Assembly (NCBI GenBank): GCA_037443425.1
Contig: JBBIOI010000003.1
Coordinates: forward strand, 11,865 to 75,864
Length of the DNA: 64,000 nucleotides
Direction: 5' to 3'
From: JBBIOI01 sp037443425
GTDB lineage: Bacteria > Desulfobacterota > BSN033 > UBA1163
Made by a program: the position numbers and the translations under genes. A model generated the notes under the pieces. It saw only the letters and a list, made by a program, of their open reading frames with translations. It was not told the DNA's origin and made no database searches. This document shows, piece by piece, positions 53,301 to 62,061 of the stretch (the first letter of the stretch is position 1; every line of letters starts with the position of its first letter).

Positions 53301-53633
53301 ATGATTGAGGATTAAAAGAGTATTGTGATTGGAACAGTAGGGCATGTTGACTATGGAAAGACAACCTTTGTTAAGGCTCTGATAGGGATCGATACAGACC
53401 GATTGAAGGAAGAAAAAGAGAGAGTAATGAGCATCGAACCTGGATTTGCCTATCTGAAGCTTCCCTCAGTTAAGGTTGTCTCAATAGTTGATGTTCCTGG
53501 TCACGAGAAATTTATCAGAAATATGTTCAGAGGCATATCCGAGGTCGATTCTGTTCTTTTAGTGGGAACAACCAAACGCATAGAACAACATCTGATTTTT
53601 ATATTAGGAGGAGATCATGGATCGATGGGATAA
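53301..53633 (+). pseudogene. selB: Relic of selenocysteine elongation factor SelB
   Basis: The ATG at 53301 has an AGGAG site ahead, but the fifth codon is TAA (53313-53315). In the same frame the SelB G-domain start then follows: IVIGTVGHVDYGKTTFVKAL, DTDRLKEEKERVMSIEPGFAYL and DVPGHEKFIRNM. Real SelB has GHVDHGKT and RGMTIELGFA-like sequence, so His to Tyr and Gly to Val changes hit the nucleotide-binding and switch regions. After about 90 residues the frame stops; the G4 NKxD motif and about 500 residues of domains II-IV are missing. A GTG internal start at 53325 could still give a 102-residue protein. It overlaps the next gene by 17 bp. Confidence 0.75.
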
Positions 53634-54804
53634 CGTTTATAAGGAAATTTTAAATGTTTATTACTATATCTGGAAAAAACCTTGGCCTATTTGGGCAGGA
53701 GCAATAGCATTGGCGTTAGCAAATATTTTTATGTTTGCCTATGCACGTGCAATAGGAGTATTTCCTCAGATGGCGATGTGGGGTAGCTGGGTCTATAATC
53801 TTCTCGGCATAAAGGTAGATGCACCATTTTTAGCTTATCCTTTAACCCCTCCTCATCTCGACGTTCATAGTATGATTGATTTTGGTATAATCTTTGGTGT
53901 TTTAATATCAGCTCTCATTTCAGGAGAGTTTAAGATTAGAAAAGATGACCTATATGGATATCTTTTAGCAATTGTAGGAGGAATCTTGATGGGTTTTGGG
54001 ACTGTTTTGATGCCACCATGTAATGTAGGGGGCTTTTACTCAGCTACAATGGCACTCTCTTTGAGTGGACCAGTTGCAGCCATAGGACTTCTCTTAGGTG
54101 CTTACTTAGGAGGGATTTTTTTAAAGTGGCAGGCAATAAGAGCAGCTACTTCAGTAGTATTCAATGATTCAACTGCAGATGAACCTATAAAAAAAGTATC
54201 TTCCACTATCCAACCTTATATAGGTTATGCGATATCTATTATCCTTGCTATTGTAGTTATTACATATTTTTGGCTTGGAAAAACAAAGTTCTCTGGTTTA
54301 CTGCTTTTTGGGACCTTTTTCGGAATCGTATTCCAGCGCTCAAGACTATGTATGGCAGGGGCATTTCGTGAAATCTTCGTAAGTAGAAGATGGAAGAGCA
54401 TGAAATGGGTGCTTTTTAGTCTCGCAATTGGCACTGTAGGATTTGCAATCCTTAAATCCCAGGGGTATCAACAAATGCACTTTATTCTTCCATTGGGATT
54501 GCATACAGTGATTGGTGGATTCATCTTTGGAATTGGAATGGTTTTAGCCGGGGGTTGTGGGGCTGGAATTCTTTGGCGATCTGCGGAGGGTTATGTTCGT
54601 GCATGGCTTGCTGTCGTTTCAGGCATGTTAGCATCTGGGTCATGGGTCTTATTGTATGGATATCATGTAGGTGAAGGATGGCTTTATGGAAAGCCATTCT
54701 CTTTAGGACATCGCTTCGGGTGGTTTGGGGGAGCATTGCTAATTTTTCTGTTTCTTACATGTTTTTACATCTTAATAACATATGTGGAAGGTAAGAGAAA
54801 ATGA
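53617..54804 (+). CDS. YedE/YeeE-family sulfur/selenium transporter 2
   Basis: A 395-residue protein with about 9-10 transmembrane helices and three Cys motifs placed as in the thiosulfate importer family: LMPPCNVGGFYSA near residue 129, RSRLCMAGAFRE near residue 246 and LAGGCGAGILWR near residue 310. Divergent from transporter 1 outside these motifs, so it is not a tandem duplicate but a second family member. It overlaps the TusA gene after it by 4 bp, a typical YeeE-TusA coupling. GGAGG lies just before the ATG. Confidence 0.88.
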   Translation: MDRWDNVYKEILNVYYYIWKKPWPIWAGAIALALANIFMFAYARAIGVFPQMAMWGSWVYNLLGIKVDAPFLAYPLTPPHLDVHSMIDFGIIFGVLISALISGEFKIRKDDLYGYLLAIVGGILMGFGTVLMPPCNVGGFYSATMALSLSGPVAAIGLLLGAYLGGIFLKWQAIRAATSVVFNDSTADEPIKKVSSTIQPYIGYAISIILAIVVITYFWLGKTKFSGLLLFGTFFGIVFQRSRLCMAGAFREIFVSRRWKSMKWVLFSLAIGTVGFAILKSQGYQQMHFILPLGLHTVIGGFIFGIGMVLAGGCGAGILWRSAEGYVRAWLAVVSGMLASGSWVLLYGYHVGEGWLYGKPFSLGHRFGWFGGALLIFLFLTCFYILITYVEGKRK

Positions 54805-55055
54805 AAAAAATTAAAACTGTAAAATTGAATGACAGACATTATCAGGTTGATATGAGAGGATGGATGTGCCCTTATCCAAAATACGCTGTTGAGACGTTAA
54901 TCAAAAAACTTGAAGCACAGAATCAAATGGACATGCTTGTAGATTGCCCTTCAGCTATTGAAGATGTGCCAAAATTAGCAAAAGAAAGAGGCTGTAAGGT
55001 TCCCGAGATAATAAAGATTGGAGGCGGTGAATGGAAGATTGTCATTATTAAATAA
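54801..55055 (+). CDS. TusA-like sulfur carrier 2
   Basis: An 84-residue TusA-fold protein with RGWMCPYPKYAVETL near residue 22 (CPxP Cys). It carries an N-terminal extension rich in Lys and a Cys pair later (DCPSAIEDV, ERGCKVPEI) that are not standard TusA residues. It probably receives sulfur or selenium from transporter 2, whose gene it overlaps by 4 bp. Confidence 0.9.
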   Translation: MKKIKTVKLNDRHYQVDMRGWMCPYPKYAVETLIKKLEAQNQMDMLVDCPSAIEDVPKLAKERGCKVPEIIKIGGGEWKIVIIK

Positions 55056-55170
55056 CTATTCTTGATGAAGTATACCCCATAAATAAGGGATATGTTTTCA
55101 ACTCACATCTCTCCCCCCTTAGAAAAAAAGGGTGGTGAGATGGATTATATAAAAATTAAGGAGGGCTACT

Positions 55171-55749
55171 ATGAAAGAGATCGATTGCAGGGGATTGGCC
55201 TGCCCCCAGCCAGTTTTAAATACCAAAAAGGCCTTAGAAGAGGGTCAAGAGGAGTTAATCGTTATTGTAGATAATATAGCTGCCAGGGACAATGTAGAAA
55301 GATTTGCAAGAAGTCAAGGAGCAATGGTAAATATTGAAAAAAAAGATAATAACTTTTATCTTCATATTCAGAAAAAATCGAGTTGCGAGATGCCCGAGAC
55401 GAGATCCAAGGCAGAAAAGATTGTTGTTTATATAAACTCAAATCTTCTCGGAGTAGGTGACGAAACTCTTGGCAGGATTTTAATGAGATCATTTTTAAAA
55501 ACTATCCTCGAATTGGAACCAAAACCTTCTAAAATGATATTTATTAATTTAGGGGTCCATTTAACAACAGAGGGTTCTGAGGTTCTTGATACACTAAAAT
55601 TGATTTCTGAAAAAGGTGTCGAGATACTCTCGTGTGGAACATGTCTGGACTTTTATGGTTTAAAAGAAAAGCTTAGAGTAGGAGTTATTTCAAACATGTA
55701 TGATATTGCAAAATCTTTAATGGAGGCAGACCAATTGATCAGACCTTAA
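55171..55749 (+). CDS. yedF: YedF-like TusA-DsrE fusion, selenium metabolism family
   Basis: A 192-residue protein. The N-terminal TusA domain has GLACPQPVLNTKKAL near residue 9. The C-terminal DsrE-like domain has VYINSNLLGVGDETLGRILMRSFL near residue 91 and VEILSCGTCLDFYGLKEKLRVGVISNMYDI near residue 155, with a CGTC pair. Length and motifs fit the YedF proteins found in bacteria that use selenium. It is expected to shuttle persulfide/perselenide between carrier proteins. AAGGAGGG precedes the ATG. Confidence 0.92.
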   Translation: MKEIDCRGLACPQPVLNTKKALEEGQEELIVIVDNIAARDNVERFARSQGAMVNIEKKDNNFYLHIQKKSSCEMPETRSKAEKIVVYINSNLLGVGDETLGRILMRSFLKTILELEPKPSKMIFINLGVHLTTEGSEVLDTLKLISEKGVEILSCGTCLDFYGLKEKLRVGVISNMYDIAKSLMEADQLIRP

Positions 55750-55769
55750 TCAATCGGTTATTAATATTT

Positions 55770-56951
55770 ATGAAGAAAGATAAAAGTATAATCTATTTTG
55801 ACAATGCTGCAACTTCTTGGCCCAAACCTCCCCAGGTTTTAGAGGCAATAATCAGATTCATGAATGAGATTGGAGCAAATCCCGGTCGTTCTGGACATTC
55901 ACTATCAATTGAAGCAGCAAGGATTATATATGAAACACGAGAAGCATTGGCAACTATTTTTAATATAAAAGATCCATCAAGAATTGTCTTTACATTAAAT
56001 GCTACAGAATCCATCAATCTGGCTTTAAAAGGCTTATTAAAGCCAAACGACCATGTGATCACGAGTAGTATGGAACATAACTCCGTTATGAGGCCTTTAA
56101 GATATCTCGAAAGACAAGGCTTAGAAGTAACTAAAATTCCCTGCTCTCAGAAAGGATTCTTAGACCCTGATGATTTAGAGAAAAAAATAAAACCCAATAC
56201 AAAAATGATCATCCTCAATCATGCCTCAAATGTCACTGGAACACTCCTGCCTATTCGAGAAGTTGGAAAGATTACAAGAAAATATAATCTAATTTTTCTT
56301 GTAGATGCTGCCCAGACTGCAGGGTCTTATCCCATTGATGTCCAAAATGATTCAATTGACCTCCTTGCATTTACAGGTCACAAAAGTCTTTATGGTCCAC
56401 AAGGAACAGGGGGATTAGTTATAAATTATCGCATTAACGAAAAAGATATAATTCCGCTTAAACACGGAGGAACTGGAAGTCGTTCAGAATATGAGGAACA
56501 ACCTGATTTCTTCCCCGATCACCTCGAAAGTGGAACCCCTAACAGTGTAGGGATATCTGGGCTCTTATCAGGTGTAAAATTCGTCCTTGAGACTGGGATT
56601 GATAAAATTAGAAAACACGAGCTTGATTTAACAGAAAGATTGTTAGATGGATTAAGCCAATTTCGCCAAATTAAGATCTATGGACCTCAAAACATTGACC
56701 AGAGAATTTCGACAATCTCTTTTAATGTAGAAGGATTTTCTCCTTCATATGTAGCATTATATTTAGAAAGGGAATATGGAATCCTTTCAAGGGCAGGCCT
56801 TCAATGTTCACCATCGGCTCATCGAACAATCGGAACATTTCCAGATGGAACTGTTCGCTTTAGTTTAGGTTATTTTAATAATGAAGAACAGATTGATAAG
56901 GCAATTGAGGCGCTTAAAAGTTTGATTGGGAAAAAGGTGAATAATGTCTAA
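55770..56951 (+). CDS. Cysteine desulfurase/selenocysteine lyase-family aminotransferase
   Basis: A 393-residue class V aminotransferase. It has IIYFDNAATSWPKPP at the start, the PLP-Lys in FTGHKSLYGPQGTGG near residue 205 and active-site Cys in RAGLQCSPSAHRTIGT near residue 350. The N-terminus and AGLQC motif place it in the cysteine desulfurase family linked to selenium-dependent molybdenum hydroxylases and YedF. It releases S (or Se) from cysteine/selenocysteine as an enzyme persulfide. It overlaps the next gene by 8 bp. Confidence 0.9.
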   Translation: MKKDKSIIYFDNAATSWPKPPQVLEAIIRFMNEIGANPGRSGHSLSIEAARIIYETREALATIFNIKDPSRIVFTLNATESINLALKGLLKPNDHVITSSMEHNSVMRPLRYLERQGLEVTKIPCSQKGFLDPDDLEKKIKPNTKMIILNHASNVTGTLLPIREVGKITRKYNLIFLVDAAQTAGSYPIDVQNDSIDLLAFTGHKSLYGPQGTGGLVINYRINEKDIIPLKHGGTGSRSEYEEQPDFFPDHLESGTPNSVGISGLLSGVKFVLETGIDKIRKHELDLTERLLDGLSQFRQIKIYGPQNIDQRISTISFNVEGFSPSYVALYLEREYGILSRAGLQCSPSAHRTIGTFPDGTVRFSLGYFNNEEQIDKAIEALKSLIGKKVNNV

Positions 56952-57171
56952 GGGGGTAATACTTTTCCCATCTATCCACTATGTTATTCAAGCTGAAAAA
57001 CTGATCAAAGAAAAAGGCCTATTCTTTGACCTCATACCTGTCCCTCGCTACCTTAGTTCTGATTGTGGTGTTTGCATACTTTTCGAATGGGAAAAAAGGG
57101 ATATTATATTAAATGTTTTAGATGATGCAGGTCTCAAGATCGAAGGCATCCATCAAATAAAAGAGGAATAA
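56944..57171 (+). CDS. DUF3343 putative Se/S carrier
   Basis: A 75-residue protein with the family Cys motif SSDCGVCILFEW (C41, C44) and a hydrophobic start KGVILFPSIHYVIQAEKL. DUF3343 proteins are proposed Se/S carriers that occur beside YedF and selenium-linked desulfurases. Last gene of the locus, overlapping the desulfurase gene; the next gene is convergent. Confidence 0.88.
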   Translation: MSKGVILFPSIHYVIQAEKLIKEKGLFFDLIPVPRYLSSDCGVCILFEWEKRDIILNVLDDAGLKIEGIHQIKEE

Positions 57172-57223
57172 TAATATAAAGAAATGCGTGAATTGCATTT
57201 CTATATAAAGGAAAATATGGTAT

Positions 57224-57748
57224 CTATTTTTTTATTGAAGATTTTGATATTGAGCCTACAAAATTTAATATAAACTTAGATTCCTTGGCCTCCTGAATCT
57301 TATTTGGAGACTCAAAAGTTAAGGCAAAGGTTGGACAAACCCGCACGCATGCAGGTTCTAAACCAAATTCAACCCTTTCTGAACATAGATTGCATTTTTC
57401 CATCTTCCCATCGCTATTGAATCTTGGTATCCCAAAAGGACAGGAAATAGCACAACTGTGACATCCAATACATAATTCCCTGTTTACAACTACGGCTCCT
57501 GTCTCCACAGCTCTTGTAATAGCCCCTGTGGGGCAAGAAATAATACAAGGACTGTCCTCACAATGCAAACAACCTGTCGAAATATATTTTATGTCTGCCT
57601 CTGGAAATTCACCATCCTCCACACGATAAATTCTTCTAAATGAAACCTGACCTTTTTCTGGATAAATATCATTTTGATCCATACAGGCTACAACACACGC
57701 ACCACATCCTATACAGAGATCCATATTCAGGCAAATTGTCTTATCCAT
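57224..57748 (-). CDS. Four-cluster 4Fe-4S electron-transfer subunit
   Basis: A 174-residue HycB/DmsB-like subunit starting at the ATG at 57746-57748, which has AGGAGG before it. Cys groups: CIGCGACVVAC, CLHCEDSPCIISCP, CIGCHSCAISCP and CNLCSERVEFGLEPACVRVCP, giving four [4Fe-4S] clusters. It carries electrons to or from the molybdoenzyme encoded upstream. No signal peptide, so the complex is cytoplasmic. Convergent with the Se/S locus. Confidence 0.93.
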   Translation of the reverse strand: MDKTICLNMDLCIGCGACVVACMDQNDIYPEKGQVSFRRIYRVEDGEFPEADIKYISTGCLHCEDSPCIISCPTGAITRAVETGAVVVNRELCIGCHSCAISCPFGIPRFNSDGKMEKCNLCSERVEFGLEPACVRVCPTFALTFESPNKIQEAKESKFILNFVGSISKSSIKK

Positions 57749-57765
57749 GGCTTGACCTCCTTTAG

Positions 57766-59913
57766 TCAAACTTTCTCAATCTTGCAAAGAGATGATTTGA
57801 AACCAGGGTATCCAGAAAGGGGATCCAGATAATCTGCCTCAAACAGTGTATTAACATCTGCATCAGGATGACCATGATACATATGGATTACTCCTGGTTG
57901 TACCATCTGAGTAAGATTGGCTTTTACAACAATTGAATCTTTGGGTGTAGATATACGGATTAAATCATCCTGTCTTATTCCTAAAATAGAGGCATCTTCC
58001 GGATTGATATCAGCAGAAGGATGATTTGGTCGAAGGCTCTTAGTCCAGCTTAGACGAAATGTCCTCGTATGGATAAACATTGGGAGTCTTGACCCTGTAT
58101 TTAGAATAAAGGGATAGGTCTGAGCAATCTCAGGTGTAGATTCTTTACTGTACTTCGGCGGTCTGTAAACAGGTATCGCTTCAAAACCCGCAGCACCCTC
58201 ATACTTTTCAAGGATGGTAGATTTAAATTCCATCTTTCCACTTGGTGTTTTAAAACCACCGTCCAAATATTTTTTCTCTGAAATCTTCATTGGATTTGGA
58301 ACAAACATACCACCTGGATACTTCTTAAGTTCAGCTACAGTAATGCCACTTGGTTCAAGTATCCAGTCTAAAGAGGCCTCATATCCAGCCTTGAAAAGTG
58401 GATCCTCAAGTCCAAGTTTCTCTGCTAAACTATAAATGATATCAACATCTGACCTCGAATCGTAAAGCGGGTTAATCGCAGGTTGGGTCAATATAACATA
58501 GCCCATTGGATAACAACGAAGTTCACTCCTTTCAACAGATGTGCACGCAGGAAGGACAATGTCTGCAAATTTACATGTATCTGTCATGAAGATATCGATA
58601 TTGATAAAAATGTCCAATTTTTGTAAACTTTCTAAAAGACCTTTCGGGTCAGGCCACATCCTGTAATTCATACCAAAGCCAATGAGGGCCTTGAGTGGAT
58701 ATGGTTTTTCAGAACGAATCTGGAAGGGTATATACATGGCTTGTGCCTCTTCATCCACAACCTCATTCCATACAGGAAACCTATCTGACCCTATACGTGG
58801 AGCCATCTCGCTCCAGGGCCTTGGTTGAATAAATTCATGTTCACGGGTAACAAATAAACCAGGTTGATGAATAAAACTCTCTGGTATTACAAGATTCCCT
58901 CCATATATATCATAATTACCCGTAAGCCCGATTAGAGAAAATACTGCACGATAGTTTTGGACACCATTGGTATGGTGTACAACAGGGGATGCAGAAGGCA
59001 TTAAGACAGCCGGCTTTATGGAAGCATACATTCGAGCTGCTTTTATTATTTTATCAGCGGGCACCCCTGTTAATTGTTCTCCCTTTTGAGGTGTAAACTC
59101 ACGGACATACTCTTTATACTCGTCAAACCCATAAGAATAGTTCGAGATGAAATGATAATCATAAAGTTTCTCATTTATTATTACGTTTGCCATTCCCAAT
59201 GCAAGTGCCCCATCTGTCCCTGGCCTTACCTGGAGATGAAGGTCTGCGAGGGCAGTCGTGGGAGTTTGTCGGGGATCAACAACAATCAAAACCATTCCCC
59301 TTTCCTTAGCCTTTATAATAGCCCTTGCATTTCCAGGATTTGTATGAAATGGATTTGAACTCCATACAAGGAGACATTTAGTATTTTTAATATCAGGTCG
59401 GCCTGGTTTCCCAAAGGTCAGTTTTTGAGCCATTGCTGTTGCCTGATGGCAGGTACTTGACTCTGTGAGGTAATTTGGAGATCCAAAGGAATGGGCTAAA
59501 CGCTTTAGATAAGGTCTAAAGTATTTTGTATATCCTGCAAAAAAAACAACTGATTCTGGCCCATATCTGTTTTTTATTTCATTAAATCTGGATGCAATTA
59601 TGTCAATAGCTTCATCCCATGATATATGTTCAAATCGCCCTTCTCCTCTTTCTCCTATTCTTTTTAAAGGCGTCTTTAAACGATCTTCACTATATACATA
59701 TTGACGCAGTGCCGCCCCTTTAGAACAAAGCGTCCCCATATTATAAGGATGTTCTTTACTTCCTTCAACCTTAATGATTTTTCCATCTTTAATATAAAGA
59801 TCGAGTCCACATTGTGTTGTGGGATCACAGATAGTACATATCGACTTTCTTATCTCAATACCTGTCTCAGGTGATGGAATCTTTCCTTTCAATAATTTTT
59901 CAACCTTTTTCAT
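57766..59913 (-). CDS. DMSO-reductase-family molybdopterin oxidoreductase
   Basis: A 715-residue Mo/W bis-MGD enzyme. Cluster ligands form CX2CX5CX27C (C26, C29, C35, C63). A Cys in LTESSTCHQATAMAQ (C155) is the likely metal ligand, at the position that is Cys or Sec in formate dehydrogenases and Cys in PhsA/PsrA. The domain continues with VWSSNPFHTNPGNARAI, FPFILNTGSRL-type and a C-terminal MGD-binding HPSADINPEDASILG. There is no Tat signal, so it works in the cytoplasm. Sulfur-compound reduction, formate oxidation or acetylene-like chemistry are all possible. Confidence 0.92.
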   Translation of the reverse strand: MKKVEKLLKGKIPSPETGIEIRKSICTICDPTTQCGLDLYIKDGKIIKVEGSKEHPYNMGTLCSKGAALRQYVYSEDRLKTPLKRIGERGEGRFEHISWDEAIDIIASRFNEIKNRYGPESVVFFAGYTKYFRPYLKRLAHSFGSPNYLTESSTCHQATAMAQKLTFGKPGRPDIKNTKCLLVWSSNPFHTNPGNARAIIKAKERGMVLIVVDPRQTPTTALADLHLQVRPGTDGALALGMANVIINEKLYDYHFISNYSYGFDEYKEYVREFTPQKGEQLTGVPADKIIKAARMYASIKPAVLMPSASPVVHHTNGVQNYRAVFSLIGLTGNYDIYGGNLVIPESFIHQPGLFVTREHEFIQPRPWSEMAPRIGSDRFPVWNEVVDEEAQAMYIPFQIRSEKPYPLKALIGFGMNYRMWPDPKGLLESLQKLDIFINIDIFMTDTCKFADIVLPACTSVERSELRCYPMGYVILTQPAINPLYDSRSDVDIIYSLAEKLGLEDPLFKAGYEASLDWILEPSGITVAELKKYPGGMFVPNPMKISEKKYLDGGFKTPSGKMEFKSTILEKYEGAAGFEAIPVYRPPKYSKESTPEIAQTYPFILNTGSRLPMFIHTRTFRLSWTKSLRPNHPSADINPEDASILGIRQDDLIRISTPKDSIVVKANLTQMVQPGVIHMYHGHPDADVNTLFEADYLDPLSGYPGFKSSLCKIEKV

Positions 59914-59914
59914 C

Positions 59915-61165
59915 CTATGCGAACCTCCCTAAATATATTTTTAGTAATTGCTCCTGAATCAACGATGCATTACCTGATAACAAATCCTTCTTTTGTATCA
60001 AGCCTTTTATCATGGTATTCTTTATTATTCCTGACTCCTGGTATGAATCAAGAATATTAATTCCTGTAAGCAATTTATCCTTCCAGAAAAATTGAATAAA
60101 TTGCCCTCCATTAGATCGTATTTCCATCCTGTCATAATAAACTATATCCCCTATACTGACAAAATCCATTCCCAAAAAATGGGCAATATTATTAGGTATT
60201 ACTGCTGGTAGGGGCTCAATCTTTCCCAGCATATTCTTTCCTGCTGTTCGACCTTGGTAACGTGCATTACTTAATAAACCTATAATCTGTGATTTTCCTC
60301 CTAAGAGGGTCTTTGCTTGAGAAACATCTCCTGCTGCATAGATATCTTTACAGCTTGTTCTCGTATATTCATCAATCAGTATACCTCGGTCTATAGCTAC
60401 CTTGTCATTAATAAAATCAGTATTTGGCTTTACTCCGATGCAGATTACTACCATATCTGTTTCAACTACACTCTTATCTTTTAAGTAGACCTTCAAGCCT
60501 CTACTGTTCTCCTTTATCTTCTCTATTTCAGTCCCGAGTCTAAGCCTTATATCTTTCTGTTCTAAACGTTCTTCAATAATCCTGGCGCATTCAGGGTGGG
60601 CATTTAAAGGAAAGATATGTCTGGCAATATCTAATAAATAAACTTCCATCCCTCGGTTATATAGTACTTCGGCAATCTTAATCCCTATAAGTGAAGCTCC
60701 CACAACCAGAGCTTTTTGGGGGTTATTACTTAAAAAAATCTTCATTCGAATAGCATCTTCAACTGTTCTGACCTGGAAGATCCTTTCAGATTCGATACCT
60801 TTTACTGAAGGAATAACTGGACGGGCCCCTGTAGCAATCAGACATCTATCGTATTTAAATTCCTTCCCTGAATGGGTATAAACAACCTTATCTTCAGGGT
60901 AGATGGCCACTACGGACGATCCAAAATATACATCGACCTTATATCTTTTATAAAAATCTTCTCCTCTTCCGTATGGAAACATTCCATCAAAATCAATCTT
61001 ATCCGCGAGGTAATAGGTAATAAGCATAGGATTAAAAACAGACCAATTATTCTCACTAAAAAGAAAGATCCTACCACTATATCCGTTTTCTCTTAATGCT
61101 TTAATACATTCAGCCGAAGCACATCCATTTCCAACGATGACAATACTCTTAGGTTCTAAATCCAA
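59915..61165 (-). CDS. NAD(P)/FAD-dependent oxidoreductase (NirB/CoA-disulfide reductase-like)
   Basis: A 416-residue pyridine nucleotide-disulfide-type oxidoreductase with two dinucleotide folds: IVIVGNGCASAECIKALRENG at the start and KALVVGASLIGIKIAEVLYNRG near residue 148, then DIYAAGDVSQA near residue 272. It has no CxxxxC redox pair, like nitrite or rubredoxin reductases. A TTG start at 61163-61165 is used with a GAGGT site. It ends 1 bp before the molybdoenzyme gene and likely links NAD(P)H to it. Confidence 0.88.
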   Translation of the reverse strand: MDLEPKSIVIVGNGCASAECIKALRENGYSGRIFLFSENNWSVFNPMLITYYLADKIDFDGMFPYGRGEDFYKRYKVDVYFGSSVVAIYPEDKVVYTHSGKEFKYDRCLIATGARPVIPSVKGIESERIFQVRTVEDAIRMKIFLSNNPQKALVVGASLIGIKIAEVLYNRGMEVYLLDIARHIFPLNAHPECARIIEERLEQKDIRLRLGTEIEKIKENSRGLKVYLKDKSVVETDMVVICIGVKPNTDFINDKVAIDRGILIDEYTRTSCKDIYAAGDVSQAKTLLGGKSQIIGLLSNARYQGRTAGKNMLGKIEPLPAVIPNNIAHFLGMDFVSIGDIVYYDRMEIRSNGGQFIQFFWKDKLLTGINILDSYQESGIIKNTMIKGLIQKKDLLSGNASLIQEQLLKIYLGRFA

Positions 61166-61186
61166 ACCGATTACCTCGTAGTTTCT

Positions 61187-61657
61187 TTATTCTCTTAAGG
61201 TAGCAATTAATCTTTTAGGTTTTAAAAAAAGGTCAAGGGCATCAGAGATATTCTTCACTACAATATCTGCATTTTTAATTGCAGATATAGACAATCCCTC
61301 ATCCCCTAAAACAGCAATACCGAGGGCAGACTCTTTTAAGATAAGCTTATCATTATTTCCATTTCCTATCACAACTGTTTTTTCAAGGGGAAGTCCTTTT
61401 ATAAATTCAAATTTTCCTTCTTCAGTTGAATCTCCCTCAATTTTTATAAGCTTGACCCTCAAACCCTTACATTCTTCAAAGGCTGTTCCATATATATCTG
61501 AAGTTAAAACATATATTTCAATCAATTCGGAAATCTTATTTATCCTCTCTTTTACATCCATCGATACCTTCCCATCAACAGCAAGTGTACCATTTAAGTC
61601 AATCACCATATTTTCAATCTCCATATTCGCCCAGCCTGGGATGTTTATATTGATCAT
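61187..61657 (-). CDS. HAD-superfamily hydrolase-like protein with DLN motif
   Basis: A 156-residue protein from the ATG at 61655-61657, which follows AAGGAGGG. HAD motif I reads VIDLNGTLAVDG, with nucleophile D19 but Asn at the position of the general acid/base Asp. Motif III and IV read GNGNNDKLIL where GDGxND is usual, so one metal ligand is Asn. Similar soluble 'ATPase P'-like proteins are known in archaea and deltaproteobacteria. Phosphatase activity is uncertain. It lies in the molybdoenzyme operon, 21 bp before the oxidoreductase. Confidence 0.8.
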   Translation of the reverse strand: MININIPGWANMEIENMVIDLNGTLAVDGKVSMDVKERINKISELIEIYVLTSDIYGTAFEECKGLRVKLIKIEGDSTEEGKFEFIKGLPLEKTVVIGNGNNDKLILKESALGIAVLGDEGLSISAIKNADIVVKNISDALDLFLKPKRLIATLRE

Positions 61658-61705
61658 ATTTCCCTCCTTAAACATAAGCAATACACTCAATTTTATCCAT
61701 CATAA

Positions 61706-61882
61706 TTATGTCCCTTCGCTTATGGCTTTTTCTGGACACTCCTCAATACATGTTCCGCAATCAACACATGTATCATCATCTACTACCGCTTTTCCATCTT
61801 CTACTTTAATCGCCTCAACAGGGCAGCTTTCCTCACACGTTCCACATCCAGTGCATTTTTCTAAGTCAACTATAACAGCCAT
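61706..61882 (-). CDS. 2[4Fe-4S] ferredoxin
   Basis: A 58-residue ferredoxin on the minus strand (ATG 61880-61882, stop TAA 61706-61708), short and easily missed. Two cluster motifs: CTGCGTCEESCP (residues 10-21) and CVDCGTCIEECP (residues 39-50). Compact bacterial-type ferredoxin that could serve the molybdoenzyme complex or donate to the HgdC-type activator. AGGAGG ribosome-binding site; first gene of the operon with the HAD, oxidoreductase and molybdoenzyme genes. Confidence 0.95.
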   Translation of the reverse strand: MAVIVDLEKCTGCGTCEESCPVEAIKVEDGKAVVDDDTCVDCGTCIEECPEKAISEGT

Positions 61883-62061
61883 TTTTTCCTCCTTTTAAAA
61901 ATTTTTGTTAATTATAAAACAGAAAATTCTATTTTTGTATCCTTTTGAGGCTTATTCGGTGGCCTTTAGAATTTTATTTAAAAAGATGTATATAGAGGTG
62001 GGTTCCCTGCCCTCCTGGTCCCAATAAGCCTTAGCCGTGTATATTCAATCCTATTTATAAA

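Noticed and set aside
53325..53633. Intact stand-alone mini GTPase from a GTG start
   Set aside because: Missing G4/G5 motifs, changed G1 and the upstream stop fit a relic better; kept as an alternative in the feature text.
57749..57769. Earlier TTG start for the four-cluster subunit
   Set aside because: The AGGAGG site lies inside that extension and directly precedes the ATG at 57748.
57766..59913. Selenocysteine in the molybdoenzyme
   Set aside because: The position is a Cys codon in frame (C155); no in-frame TGA is needed, and no SECIS-like hairpin was sought beyond it.
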